DNA from: Anaeramoeba flamelloides
Taxonomy: Eukaryota > Metamonada > Anaeramoebidae
DNA length: 64,000 nucleotides
Direction: 5' to 3'
NCBI GenBank assembly: GCA_027625915.1
Contig: JANTQA010000057.1
Span: 9,982,001-10,046,000 of the forward strand
Shown: one piece after another, positions 34,936-46,349 of the stretch
How the letters are laid out: the number at the start of each line of letters is the position of its first letter
Numbering within the stretch: the stretch's first letter is position 1
Program-made: the position numbers and the translations under genes
The notes under the pieces: generated by a model
What the model was told of the DNA's origin: nothing
Database searches by the model: none
The model's input: only the letters and a program-made list of their open reading frames with translations

Positions 34936-35799
34936 ACCATGCTGTTTGTTGAAAATGGTGTAATGTGATAATTTCAAAAATCAATAGTGTTAAATAGCTT
35001 CATAGAGTGTATACCTAATCTAAACTCCATTTCACTCAAAGTGTCCCATCCAAAAATGAAAAAGTCACCTTATTTTTAAGAATCAATCAAACTTAGATTG
35101 TTTAGAAATACGAGAAATAATAAACTTCTTATTAGCGTTGATAACCATTCAAGAAAAGCCTGGACAAACTATTAATTTAAAAAAAAAAAATATTAAAAAA
35201 ATTTTTTGCTCTTTTCATTGGAACGTCTAGCGCAAAATTCTCAATTTTTTTACAAAATTAAAATTGTGGCCAATAAGATTTTTCACTTGTAAATATATTA
35301 ATTCACAAAAACATAGAAAAAAAAACTTTATTTAATGTTAATTTTAAGTTTAAAACATTTTTTTTCTTTCAATTTACTTTTTAAAAAAAAAAAAAATAAA
35401 AGAAGAAAAAAAAAGCAAAAAGCAAAATATAAAAAAAAATTTTTTTGCAAAATGAGAAAAAATGATTTTGATCTAAAAATTGAAAATTTAGTTTGAGAAG
35501 AATAATGAATTAAACTCATAGAATGAATTCTTTTTCTTCAATAAAACTGACACCCTTCAACTGAGAAAGAGTTTAGAATTCAGAAGAATTGAAAAAAATC
35601 AAAGATTTCACTGAACTCTTTTAAGCTCTTGAAAAGTAAACAACGGTTTTCTGATTATTTAAGAAATAAAAATAAATGTTAAAATTTAAAAATAATATAA
35701 ATAGGAGGATTCAGCTTCTTTATTAAAACTTAGACAAACTCTTTTTCCGAAATCACCTAAATAAACTCCATTTGGGGAATTGTAACTTGCCTGAAATAA

Positions 35800-36110
35800 T
35801 AAATTGAAAAAAATATAAATTTTTAGTATTCAAGAACAAAAAATAATTAAAATATTATTCATAATTCATCGTACATTTCTTATAAATATATAAAACGTGC
35901 TATTTTAAAAATTAATTAATATAAAAAACCAAAAAAAGGAAGAAAAAATACAAGTCGCAATTTTTGAAATAACCATTATGGATTTTTTATTATAATGCTT
36001 TTAACCGAAAAAAAGTTTAACAAGAAGATTTTTTGCAAATCATTATCTTCATTTTAAAATAAAATACAAAGTATCAATTTTCTGATGTTTATTTTTCTTT
36101 TTGAAGATAT
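35800..36110 (+). repeat. Rep-B repeat, copy 4
   Basis: Shares with 10571-10870 the TATTTTAAAAATTA.TAAT block, the end CGCAATTTTTGAAATAACCA, and the following GATTTTTTATTATAATGCTT and GAAAAAAAGTTTAACAAGAA blocks. The left inverted end is not clear. Confidence 0.5.
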
Positions 36111-37900
36111 ATTTTTTTTCACTATGATCAAATAAACAAAATCAGAAAAAAAAAAGAAAAAAAAAAAAAAAAAAAAAAGAAAATCAAAAATTTGAAAAAG
36201 TAAATAAAAATTTGAAGAAATCAGAAAAAAAAAAATTGATCTAACAATTGAAAAATTGGTTTGATAAGAATATAGGATATAATCACAGAATAACTTCTAA
36301 TAGAATTATAAAATGAATCAAACTTTTTGAAAGATAGCTTATATATTCATTTGCTTGGGATATCATTAAATGAAAAAAAAAATTAAAATATATTTAAATA
36401 ATTAAAAATTAAGAAATCCATGGTATTCAATTGATATTTATTGATAATAACAACAAATTTTTAGGAATAAATTTCCTCCTTTTTTTATTCGTTCGTGACA
36501 GACTTTTACCATACTTGATTATAATTATTATGTCCCAATCCGTTTTAATAATACAAAGCAGCAAATGTAATTACTGATAAAATGGATGTCCGTGGTAATT
36601 GTTTATCCAAATGAAGTTTTGTTGTAATTATTCACAACATTTTTAAAATTTATGTTAAACCTTTCTAAAAAAAAATTAGAAAACAATTAAAAAAAAACAC
36701 ACACTGCAAGAAAAGGAAAAAATCAATCTTTTGTTATTTCATCTATAAGATATACTTTTAAAACTAAATATTTTTATTTATTTAACTCACTAATGTAATA
36801 TATTTTGAGTTCTCCTTTTTAAAAACTAGTAACAATAAATTAGGGTCATTTTTTCACTAGTGTTTTCAATATTTTTCACAAATAATAAACCAATAATTAA
36901 CAAAAATTCATAAAAAATCGAACAATGGTTAAAAGATGGTAAAATTTATTGTATTGTCAATAATTCAAAAGTAGAATTTCTATTTTTTTGATTTTGTGTG
37001 AAAAATAATTTTTATTGTGAACAATCAAAAAGAAAATATAGTGTTATTCTTTTAAAAAAGACAAAAATTTTCAATAAACACTCAAAAAAAAAAAAAACTA
37101 AAGAAATCTTGTAATTATCTATTGGTATTGCTTTGTAAGATAAAAAAAATTCAATTGTAATTTTTTGACCTTTCCAGGGATATTTCTACCAATAATCGAT
37201 AAAATATTAAAATCTATTTTAATTGGTGAAAAAGATATAAATTAGTGAAAATCAGCAAAGCTAACAATAGTATCAATTTTTCATGAAAATATTTTGATAA
37301 ATTTTCCTATTGAATTATAATATAAAATAGATCTTTTCAGGATAATTATAAACGAATATTGACGAATACATTAATTCATTTATTCATCATTGAACTTTTG
37401 AGATCAAAATAATTTTCTTTAAATTGGAATTCAACAGTACTGATATTAGAATGTTAAAAAGAGATAAAATTTTCATTTAATCCTCTTTTTATTTTTTAGA
37501 TAAACAATTTTCATTTAAAATACAAAGAGAGCTGTTCTTATATTGTCTTGTAATCACAAAAAAGTGATCATTAAGAGAAACTGAAATTTTCAATTTCTAT
37601 AAAGTGCATTGTGAATAAAAGGAATTAATTACGAAAGGGAAAGAAAAGGAACTGACAATTTTTTCCTATTTAAATTTCAAATATCAGTTTTCTTTTGAAC
37701 AAATTTTTTTTTTCACACTTTTTTTTTAGAATTACTAAAGTGTTAGAGAGTAGTTTTGCAAAAAATTGATTTGAGAATACGAAGGGGGGGTATTTGAGTT
37801 CGATTTTTTTTTGTCTCAAATAGTGAAGACAAATACATTTTTTTATAATTTCAGATTCAAAAAAAAACAAAAAAAAATCAAGAAAAAAAAGAAAACAAGT
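36111..37900. other. AT-rich intergenic stretch
   Basis: Homopolymer A tracts (about 36140-36180) and short chance frames; no gene or repeat recognised. Confidence 0.45.
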
Positions 37901-37904
37901 TTAT

Positions 37905-38456
37905 TTAATTTTTTTTGTTGTATTCCTTTTCAAGCAAAGATTCTATTTCTTCGATTTGGTTGACAAGATTTGAGATTTGTGTTTTGTCAATTTCAAACAT
38001 GATTGGTTTTGTGTCTTCGCGTTCTTGTTGGTTGCGTGAAAGTAACAATTCAACAATTGCGATTGGCTGGTTTATATTGGATATTTTTTTGGAATTGGTC
38101 TTCATATCGACCCTCCAAGAGACACCAGATAGGCGATCATTAAAAATGAGTTCGTTTCTTACAATTGAACGGATTTCGTCACGTTGCTGTTCCCAATATT
38201 TCAGAAAATGTTGGTGGAAATCTTGTCTTAATTCAAGTGGCTCCAAGAGCTTTTCCAATGCATTTTGAGAAAGATCGGAATGTCCAATTTGGAGCAAAAT
38301 TGGTTCCAAGGTGTCAACCAATGTTAAAACTTGATCGTTTCCGAGTTGTGAATCGATTACCCCTTCTTGAAGGTATTCGTTTGTTATACTTTTGTCTTTG
38401 TGATACAATTTCTTGACAAGTGAGCTTAATAAAAAATCAAAATGTTTTAATTCCAT
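37905..38456 (-). CDS. COMMD1: COMM domain-containing protein 1
   Basis: Single exon of 183 residues from ATG at 38456 (MELKHFDFLL) to TAA at 37905. The N-terminal two thirds are helical. The C-terminal COMM domain is at about residues 110-178 and shows the family signature SGVSWRVD (110-117), then a polar loop, PIAIVELLL, the strand IMFEID and a final helix ISNLVNQIEEIESLL. The stretch FLKYWEQQRDEIRS before it matches the COMMD1 linker helix, and the length is close to the usual 190. COMMD proteins form a hetero-oligomeric ring that joins CCDC22/CCDC93 in the Commander complex and drives endosomal recycling of membrane cargo. An AATAAA overlaps the stop codon on this strand, so the 3' UTR is either very short or uses another signal. 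Confidence 0.88.
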   Translation of the reverse strand: MELKHFDFLLSSLVKKLYHKDKSITNEYLQEGVIDSQLGNDQVLTLVDTLEPILLQIGHSDLSQNALEKLLEPLELRQDFHQHFLKYWEQQRDEIRSIVRNELIFNDRLSGVSWRVDMKTNSKKISNINQPIAIVELLLSRNQQEREDTKPIMFEIDKTQISNLVNQIEEIESLLEKEYNKKN

Positions 38457-38459
38457 AAA

Positions 38460-39674
38460 TAACAAGATAAAAAAGAAGAAAAAATGAAAAATGAATTATT
38501 TTGGGTTTGTTAAGGTCTTTTAATCCAATATTCAAATAAACAACTTTTAAGTTTAATAGTTGCGAAGTTGTAATTTTGAAATCCATGAAAACATTTGAAA
38601 TAAATATGGTTAAAGCTCTCTTTGTAATAATCAAAGTAACCAAAATTCCTTTGTTTATATTGAAATTTAATATAAGCTTTCTTTTGTCTGGAAACATTTA
38701 TTTTAATATCAACAACTTTGATTGTTTCTTATTCTTGAAATATTTTAACAATTCTCTATCTTTGGCTTTATCGTTAATTTAAAAGATTCTTGAGTAAAAT
38801 TAATAAAAACCTTTAAAAAGTGAAAAATTTTTGTTTCAAAGTTCAAAAATTTTTTGGAGAATCTTGAGTTGCTTTAAACACAAAATATTTCATGAAACCA
38901 ATTCGAAAGATGTTTCTCAAAATTTTATAAAGACTCTTGAACAAACTTTGAGACAAAAGTTAAATTGAGTTTAATTTGATTTTGTTTGGTTAATTAATAC
39001 AAAACCTTTTTATTCTAATGTTTGTCACAATTAGATCCTCAAAAAAGGTAATTAAATCTTCTGTACAAAAAATAAAGTCACTTAACCACGGTTAAAAAGA
39101 GTAATTAAAAAGAATTTAGAAGTTAGATCAAAAGGTTAATTTCGATTTTAAATTTTTTTCTTTTTATCTTGGGTTTCAAATTCAAAAGAACAGAAAATCA
39201 AAAATTCAAATGGGATTAAAATCATCCAATAGGTTATAAACAATTTTTACTTTGGAATTAAGTTTTTAAAACGATCAATTATTTGTCTATTTTTGAAAGA
39301 ATTTCAATCAAATACTCCAATCATCGTTTAACTTCAAAAACCTATTTCCGGATCCTTAAAGTATTTTTATTGAAATACCCCATCAAAAAGAAAGTCTCCA
39401 ACAATAATTTGAATTTATTTTTTAAGTTTGACTTTTGTTTAGCTAAACATTCATAAAAAGGATCGACAAATATAACTAATTAGGATCTTTTCCTCAGTGA
39501 CGAAAAAAAAGTCAATTCAGAAAATAAAGGTTTTTAATCTCTAATTTCAAGAAAACCATACCAAACTGTAAAAAATTTCAGGAAGATTCATTTTTTTTAA
39601 TATTTACTTTTGATTGAAATTTTTTTTTTTTTCTTTTTTCAAAAAATAGATTTATTATCTTATTCGAGCCTTGA
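38460..39674. other. Intergenic region between COMMD1 and eS24 (divergent starts)
   Basis: COMMD1 and eS24 diverge from this 1.2-kb gap, so both promoters should lie in it. An acceptor-like CTTTTTTCAAAAAATAG sits at 39634-39650, just before the eS24 start, and could mark a 5'-UTR intron. No gene seen. Confidence 0.4.
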
Positions 39675-40313
39675 ATGTCGACAAAAATTAAAAAAGAAGG
39701 AACGGTTACTGTTCGTACAAGACGTGTAATGAGCAATAGATTATTAAGAAGAAAACAAATGATTATTGATATTCTTCACCCAGGCCTTGCCAATGTCTCA
39801 AAAGAAGAACTTAGACAAAGAGTTGGAAGAGTAAATCCTTTTTTGTTTTTAATTCGATCTTTTTTTTATTTTTATAATTTTTGCTTTTTTTTGATTTTTT
39901 TTTCTTTTTGCTTTTTATTTTTTTTTTCTTTTCAAAAAAAATTCACGCCCAACTTCAAAAAAATAACTTAAATTAAACAAAATCAAACAAACAAAATAAA
40001 AAAAACAATGCTTAATTTATTTTTATGATCGAAACAGATGTACCATCTTAAAGATCCAAAATGTGTTCAATTGTTTGGATTTAAAACAGTTTATGGTGGT
40101 GGAAGAAGCTCAGGCTTTTGTTTAATTTATGACGATGCCGAATCAATGATGAAATTCGAACCAAAATACCGCTTAATTAGACTTGGACTTTTGGTCAAAC
40201 CAGAAACAAACAGAAGAGCTAAAAAGGATCGTAAAAATAAAGGTAAAAAATTCAGAGGTAAATTCAAATTTGTTGGAGGAAAACCAAAGAAGAAAAAGAA
40301 AGATGATGATTAA
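39675..40313 (+). CDS. RPS24: Small-subunit ribosomal protein eS24
   Basis: Exon 1 is 39675-39830 and exon 2 is 40038-40313. The 207-base intron starts GTAAAT and ends GAAACAG, in phase 0. The 143-residue product matches eS24 along its length: [40 protein letters not shown], then after the junction [37 protein letters not shown] and a Lys/Arg-rich tail ending KKKKKDDD. Typical eS24 is about 130-135 residues; the extra length is in the first few residues and the tail. It is a structural protein of the 40S subunit. The reading frame has no internal stop, which supports the standard genetic code. AATAAA motifs lie at 40405 and 40418. An upstream 5'-UTR exon is possible. Confidence 0.95.
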
Positions 40314-40429
40314 AATTTCCTACACCTTTGTTGTCAACTTGGACTACAATTTCCTTTTCGTTGTTTTTGGAGTTTTATTTTTTGATTTTTTTTTGATACC
40401 CATTAATAAAAAAAGTCAATAAATTTATT

Positions 40430-41731
40430 CTTAAAACTAAAGGATAATCAATAGATTTTCTTTTTTGAAAATTATTAGAAATATATTTTGGTTTATTTAC
40501 AAAATAAAGAACCTTTCTTTTTGATCTTTTTTGGTTATTGGTTTTTTTTTTATTTTGGAAAATTATTTCTAGTAGTTTAAGGAACAAGTACCCATTAAGT
40601 GTATTGCTGATCGTTCTTTACTCACTAGCTTTGTTTGAGAATAGAATGATCAAGGAGTTAGAAATTGTATATATAAAGCTCAAAACAATTTGATTTTCCT
40701 CATTTTTTCTTATTTTTCATTTTTTTTTTTCTTGAAAATAACACATTTTAATTTAACTTGTCAAAGTTTAGCTTTTTTATAGTTTAAGGTAAAGTCTAAA
40801 AAGGATTATATTTTTTAATTTTGTTAACAGATTTTTTTGTAAAGTAAATTTAGTCATTTTTTCAAATTCTTATCTTTTACTTTTTTGATCTCTAAAATTG
40901 AAAAAAATTTTTGAACTCTCTATAAAAACAGAAAAGTCAACATTAAAAATTTTGACGGAGCAGTTTCATTTAAAAAATTATATTTAGATATTATTTTTAA
41001 AATAAAATAAAATTTTCCTAACCACACACTAACAAATTAACTCGGATTTTGAAATGGAAAAAAATGTCTTATTTTTTTATAAAGATCTTATCTGAAGACA
41101 ATTGTTTTAGACTTCCAAACAAAACAAATTATAATAATAATTAATAATTTAAATATTTTTCTGTTAAAATGGTGTTCTTAATAACTAGTGACTACCCTCC
41201 ACTTATATTAGACATTTTTAAGCAAAATAATTTTTTGTTTTAGATTTTCATGTTTTTTTTTGAGATCATTATTATTTTAAACAATATTTTTTGATCATCT
41301 ACTTTTCATAAATTCATTTATTGAGATATCCTTTGAAAAATATATATTCTTTACAATTAATTAATTATTTATAATTGCTAAAAAAAAAAAAAAAAAAATA
41401 AAGAATAAGAAATAATTATTGAAAGAAAAAAAAATTCAAATAGTTCATAGAACTTTTAATTGCAAAGTAATTTTCTATAATTATTCTTGTTTTTGTTTTT
41501 TTTTTCAAATCTAGATGTAATATATTTATTGGGATAATGTTTTTTTTAATGAGAAAAAAAAAAAATAAATTTGACTCATAATACATTATATAATAAACTA
41601 TTTTAAAATACATTTTTACATAAAATTGCTCACATTAAAAATGGGATTTTAATTGAAAAAGAAATTTCAATTTTTTCTTATAAAGTCATGATATGAATTA
41701 AAATATTCTAAAAAACACTTTTGATTCCATT

Positions 41732-41768
<37 letters not shown>

Positions 41769-41775
41769 CTATATA
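40430..41775. other. AT-rich intergenic stretch
   Basis: Nothing recognised except a long (TA)n at about 41735-41765 directly before the Rep-F element. Confidence 0.45.
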
Positions 41776-41974
41776 CAGTCATTTTTACTTTTAAGACACA
41801 AACTTTGAACGAAATTTAAGGCATAAAAAAAATCTCAAATTAAGGCACAAAATTTGGAATTTTTTTTTTTTTACAAATAATTTTACTAGAATCTGAATTT
41901 TGTGCCTTAATTTGAGATTTTTATTGTGCCTTAAATTTCGTTGAAAGTTTGTGCCTTAAAAGTGAAACTGACTG
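41776..41974. mobile_element. Rep-F MITE, TA-flanked, copy 1
   Basis: Palindromic element of 199 bases with TA on each side (41774-41775 and 41975-41976). Ends read CAGTCATTTTTACTTTTAAG and CTTAAAAGTGAAACTGACTG. Each arm repeats the motif TTAAGGCACAAA twice, with CTCAAATTAAGGCACAA internal. TA flanks plus CAGT ends fit the Tc1/mariner superfamily. It inserted next to a (TA)n tract. Confidence 0.8.
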
Positions 41975-41979
41975 TAACT

Positions 41980-44900
41980 ATATCTACGAATTTTTCACCT
42001 TTTGATGTAAAAATAAATTAATTATTTTATTATTGAATGAAAAAATATTTACTTTATTGATATTATTTTTCCGATCGATTTTTGATATTATTTTTAAAAA
42101 AATCTTAATTCAACTATTTCAAAATTTTTTACACGCCCAAATAATCATTTATTGAAAAAAGATCTTGTATAAGGCATTACATTAGGAAATATTAAAGTAG
42201 AATAAATTAATAATTGAAATTATAGCAATTATTTACAATTGAGAAAATCAATAATTCAAAAAAAAATAATTATCAATACAAATAAAAAAAATAGATGTGA
42301 TATCAATTCTGATGTTTAGTCCATTATTAAACTATTGCAAATACGAATATTGTAAAAAATATATTTTTAACAATTATAAAGATAAATAAAGAGTTTCATA
42401 TATTTATCCAAATTTTCGCAATAGTCAACAAAAATCTGATTTTTACAACATTCTATATTTATGCTTGGTAGGTTAGGGTTAACATATTAAAAGACTTGAT
42501 CTATTATATTAGAGAAATTTTAAATAGCTGAATTTATGGATTCTAATTTAAAGAGTAAATTTTGAAGTGGGTATGAAAAAAAAAACATTTAAATTCTATT
42601 AACAATTATTACTCTTCCAAATTGTTAAAAATGGTAAACTGATTTATTTGTGTTTTTTTTTTTATTTTATGGAGAACTGTACTTAACTCAAATACCAACA
42701 ATTCGGTAAATTTTACGATCCTATGTTAGCTATTAAGTGATTGGCGAAACAAAATTATAAAATATAAAAAGAGAAATTAATAAAATCATTTGAAAATATT
42801 TGTAAATTTCGACAAAACAAAATTTGGTGGTCTTTTACTATTTAAAGGCATTATCTTCTACCAAAGATAATGTGAAATTATATTAAGCTATTATTGAACG
42901 TCAAACGTTCAAGATTCATATAGTTCATGTATATCTTATAAAAAAACAAGTCTAATAATCTATTTAGTATCAATCTTGAAAATTCAAAATGAACCTTATT
43001 TTGGTATAAAAAATATGGAAAAAAATGCACATAGCAAGATAAATATCAAGATTAAATTACAAATCTAAACATAAAAAGGTGAAAAAAACATTCTTAAATT
43101 TATCTCAAAATTTATATTAGTTTCTAAAAAAAAAAAATATTTTCGCACAAACATTAGACATTGTACTTCTATATAATTACTTGAAAATTTTTTCGATAAT
43201 TTTGAAAATAAATTAAAATACAACTAGTTTAATAGTAAAGAAACAAAACAAATCAAATCAATATTAGAGGTTTTTACAAAAAAATAATTATGTGAATCTT
43301 GAAATCAAGAAAATAGTTTCTATGAGAGGTTATAAATATATCGTATTAAACACCAAAATATGATTATTTTGGTTTTTATTTATATATTTTGTAAAATAAT
43401 TAAAATTAAAAAAAATTGCAAATGTCAATTTTTAATTTTTGTACTTGAAAAAAATCTATTAATAGTTTGTTCAAAGTTATTTTTAATGAGTGTTTGAGAT
43501 ACTTTTATACCACTTTTGGCTCAAATTATTTTCTTTCGATTACAATAAATTGTAATTTTTGATGAATCTATTCTAGAAGCTAAGATAACATGGTAAATAC
43601 AACATAATTTCTTTGGACCAATGTAATTCATTAAAAAAAAGAGAGAAAGGGGAAAATGACTTGAAATCATTTGTTATTTAATAAAGTTGATGATGGATTA
43701 AATTGAGAAATTGTCACATCTATATATATTAGTGTTCGGTTTGAATTGAGATTTGAAAAAAATAAAGCATTTATTTATGAAAACAATTTTTAATTTCCTA
43801 CATAGAAAGATGATATTGGCCTAGTTTTTTTATCATGATCTAACTGGAAATAAAATTATTTAAAAAAAAAAAAAAAAAACAGGGCAACAGTTGATTAATA
43901 AATAACCTATGTCTCGGAATAAATAAAAAAAAATGTTGATGAATGGGTTGTAGTAAGAATTAAGTAAGTATATTTTAACATTTTTGAAATTTTATAATAT
44001 TAGAGAACTTTATTCAAAAATTATTTTTTTTGAGTGCTAGGGATATTGTAACTTTGAAACCAAAAGGATATTAATTGCCCTATTTGTGCAAAGAAGTAAA
44101 GTAAAACAGATTCGGGTATTTAATTTTTCAGTTTTTTTTTTGATTATTGTTGTTGATTTTTGATTAAATTTTTGAGTTTTATTAAATCCAGTTTTGAATC
44201 TCAAAATAAATTTTGATAGATTCTCAAAATTATACAAAGAATAAACCAATAAAATAGACCCAAAAAGGTCTATGTTTTAAACAAATATTTTCTTTTAGAA
44301 GAATAAAAAAGAAAGATCACCTTTCCAAATAAATTTGTTGAAATCACAAATGAAAATAAAAAATCGTAAAGTATATTTTCGAATAGATTCTTGTTTATTT
44401 AGTAAATTAGGACGGGCCGAAACAATTTATAACCTTGAATTTCTATCACCATTACTATTTATTATTTAATTTACCAAACCTTTTTTTTACAATTTTCTTT
44501 CAAAATTCTTTTCTCTAATATTTTTAATCAAATAAACAAAAATAAAGAATATCATTTCAAAGATCAAAGGTAAAATGATAGTGGAATTAAAAAACAAAAA
44601 ATAAAAAAAGTTCAACTCAAGAAAAAAGAAAATATATATTATAAGCTAAAAAAAAAACTCAATCGTTCAGAATTATTTTAGTTTTTCAATTTAATCCGAA
44701 AATAAATAATTATCAAATCAAAGCAACACATACAATAAATCTTTGTTTCTAAAGACAAATTTAAAAATTATCCTAATTCTTTAAACTAAATCAGAATAAC
44801 TTTAATGTAAATTTACGAATTAAAATTCATTTTGGGAAATCCTTTAAAAATTGAAAGTAATTTGTTAATCAAAAATTTTGAAAATAAAAGTCATTATCCT

Positions 44901-45520
44901 CGGAATTATAAATAAAACCGGGTGAAGAAGAAGTAATTCTAACAAACACTAAAGATAAAATCAATAAATAAATTATTTTATTATTTCATAAGTAACTTTA
45001 ATATTTTTTTTGATTTCCACTTTTTTAATTGGTCTGTGAATAAAGTACACATGGATATACCCCATTCACATATTTATTCAAATACCAATGTATTTGGTTA
45101 AAGAAATGGTTTTCAGAAATTTGATTTAGAAGAAACTGAGGTACTCAAATTTTTGTAACAGGTACTTACCCCCTTCAAATAAATAATATTGATCAACGAT
45201 CCTTCAAATATTTTCCCAGATAGGTAGAAATTCTACATTTCTCTGTTTTTCTCAATAAAAAAAAAAATGAGAGTTAACAAATCATTGAAAAGGATGTTTC
45301 ACAAAAAGAGAGGATAAATATCATTGTTTGAGAAATTCAAAAGAACTTTTCCAAAAAATTAAATTTCTTGCAAAACAAAAGGAAAGAGAAAATTAAAAAA
45401 TAAAAAGAAAGAAAAATCAAGAAGAAAAAAGGAAGAAAAAAAAAAAAAAAAATAAGAAAAGAAAAGAAAAGGCAATATTTGGAATAAAAGCCCCTTTTTA
45501 TTACAAATGTAATCCCAGAT
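41980..45520. other. Long AT-rich intergenic stretch
   Basis: About 3.5 kb with poly-A/T tracts only. The 70-codon minus-strand frame at 44037-44249 has no recognisable motif and starts outside any gene-like context; I do not call it. Confidence 0.45.
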
Positions 45521-45525
45521 CACAT

Positions 45526-46345
45526 TTAATTTTTTTCGACTTGAGGAAGCCCAAACTCATCAACTTCTTCGTCTTGTTCGGTTTCTTTTTCGTTTATTTG
45601 TGGATCTTCGTTTGGTACGTTGAGGTAGCTAGGAATCTCTTCATCGAGTTCTTCATCCAAAACTTCGTCTTCAAGCCCTTCTAATTCAGCCTCGAGATCG
45701 TCTTCGTCAAACTCTTCAGGAACACCAAAGCTTTGGCTGAGTGCTTCTTGTATTTCGTTTGCTTCCTCGAGCATATCTTCCATTTCATCTTTTATATCCC
45801 AAACCTCGTCAATGTCAATTTCTTTGAATTGTTGTTTAAATGTCGTTGTTGCTTGCTTTAAAGAGCTCACCTATTTATTTAATTAAAAAAAAGAAATTTT
45901 TTATTTTTTTGTTTTTTTTAATTTTTTTCTTTTCTTTTTCTTTTTCTTTTTTTGATACCTGAGAAAATTAAGAATAAACCAAAAGAATTAACCAATCAAT
46001 TGGCTTTAAAATTATTTATTTTACTTGAACAACTGTATCTTTCATTGTTTGTTGTGTAAAAGAGATTTGTTCCATTGAAAATTGTTGGTTATACAAGTTT
46101 TCTCGTTGGCTTTCATACATTTTTTTTTGTTTGAGAATTTGCAACGCCCTTCTTTTGACATTGTTCTTTGATGGGCCGTTTCTCATTTTGCTCATTTTTT
46201 TTTTACACTCAAGCAATTGTTCGTCAAGCTTTTTAATTTTTTGATCTAAATTATCTCCCCTTTTACCAACAATATTCGACGCTTCTTCAATGGAGGGACC
46301 TTGGACTACATTTGTTTTTTTTTTGGCTCCGAAAATACGGCGCAT
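45526..46345 (-). CDS. VPS60: ESCRT-III protein VPS60/CHMP5
   Basis: Exon 1 is 46345-46025 (ATG, MRRIFGAKKK...) and exon 2 is 45870-45526 (TAA). The intron is 154 bases (GTAAAA..AATAG) in phase 0, and the product is 221 residues (human CHMP5 is 219). The Snf7-fold helices are visible: SIEEASNIVGKRGDNLDQKI, then LDEQLLECKKKM and VKRRALQILKQKKMYESQ, basic as usual for the first half. The second half is acidic: DIDEVWDIKDEMEDMLEEAN, EIQEALSQSFGVPE and DEDDLEAELE. It ends with the family hallmark VDEFGLPQ (about 210-217). VPS60 binds LIP5/Vta1 and tunes the VPS4 ATPase during endosomal membrane scission. An AATAAA begins about 24 bases after the stop. Confidence 0.95.
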
Positions 46346-46349
46346 TTGA

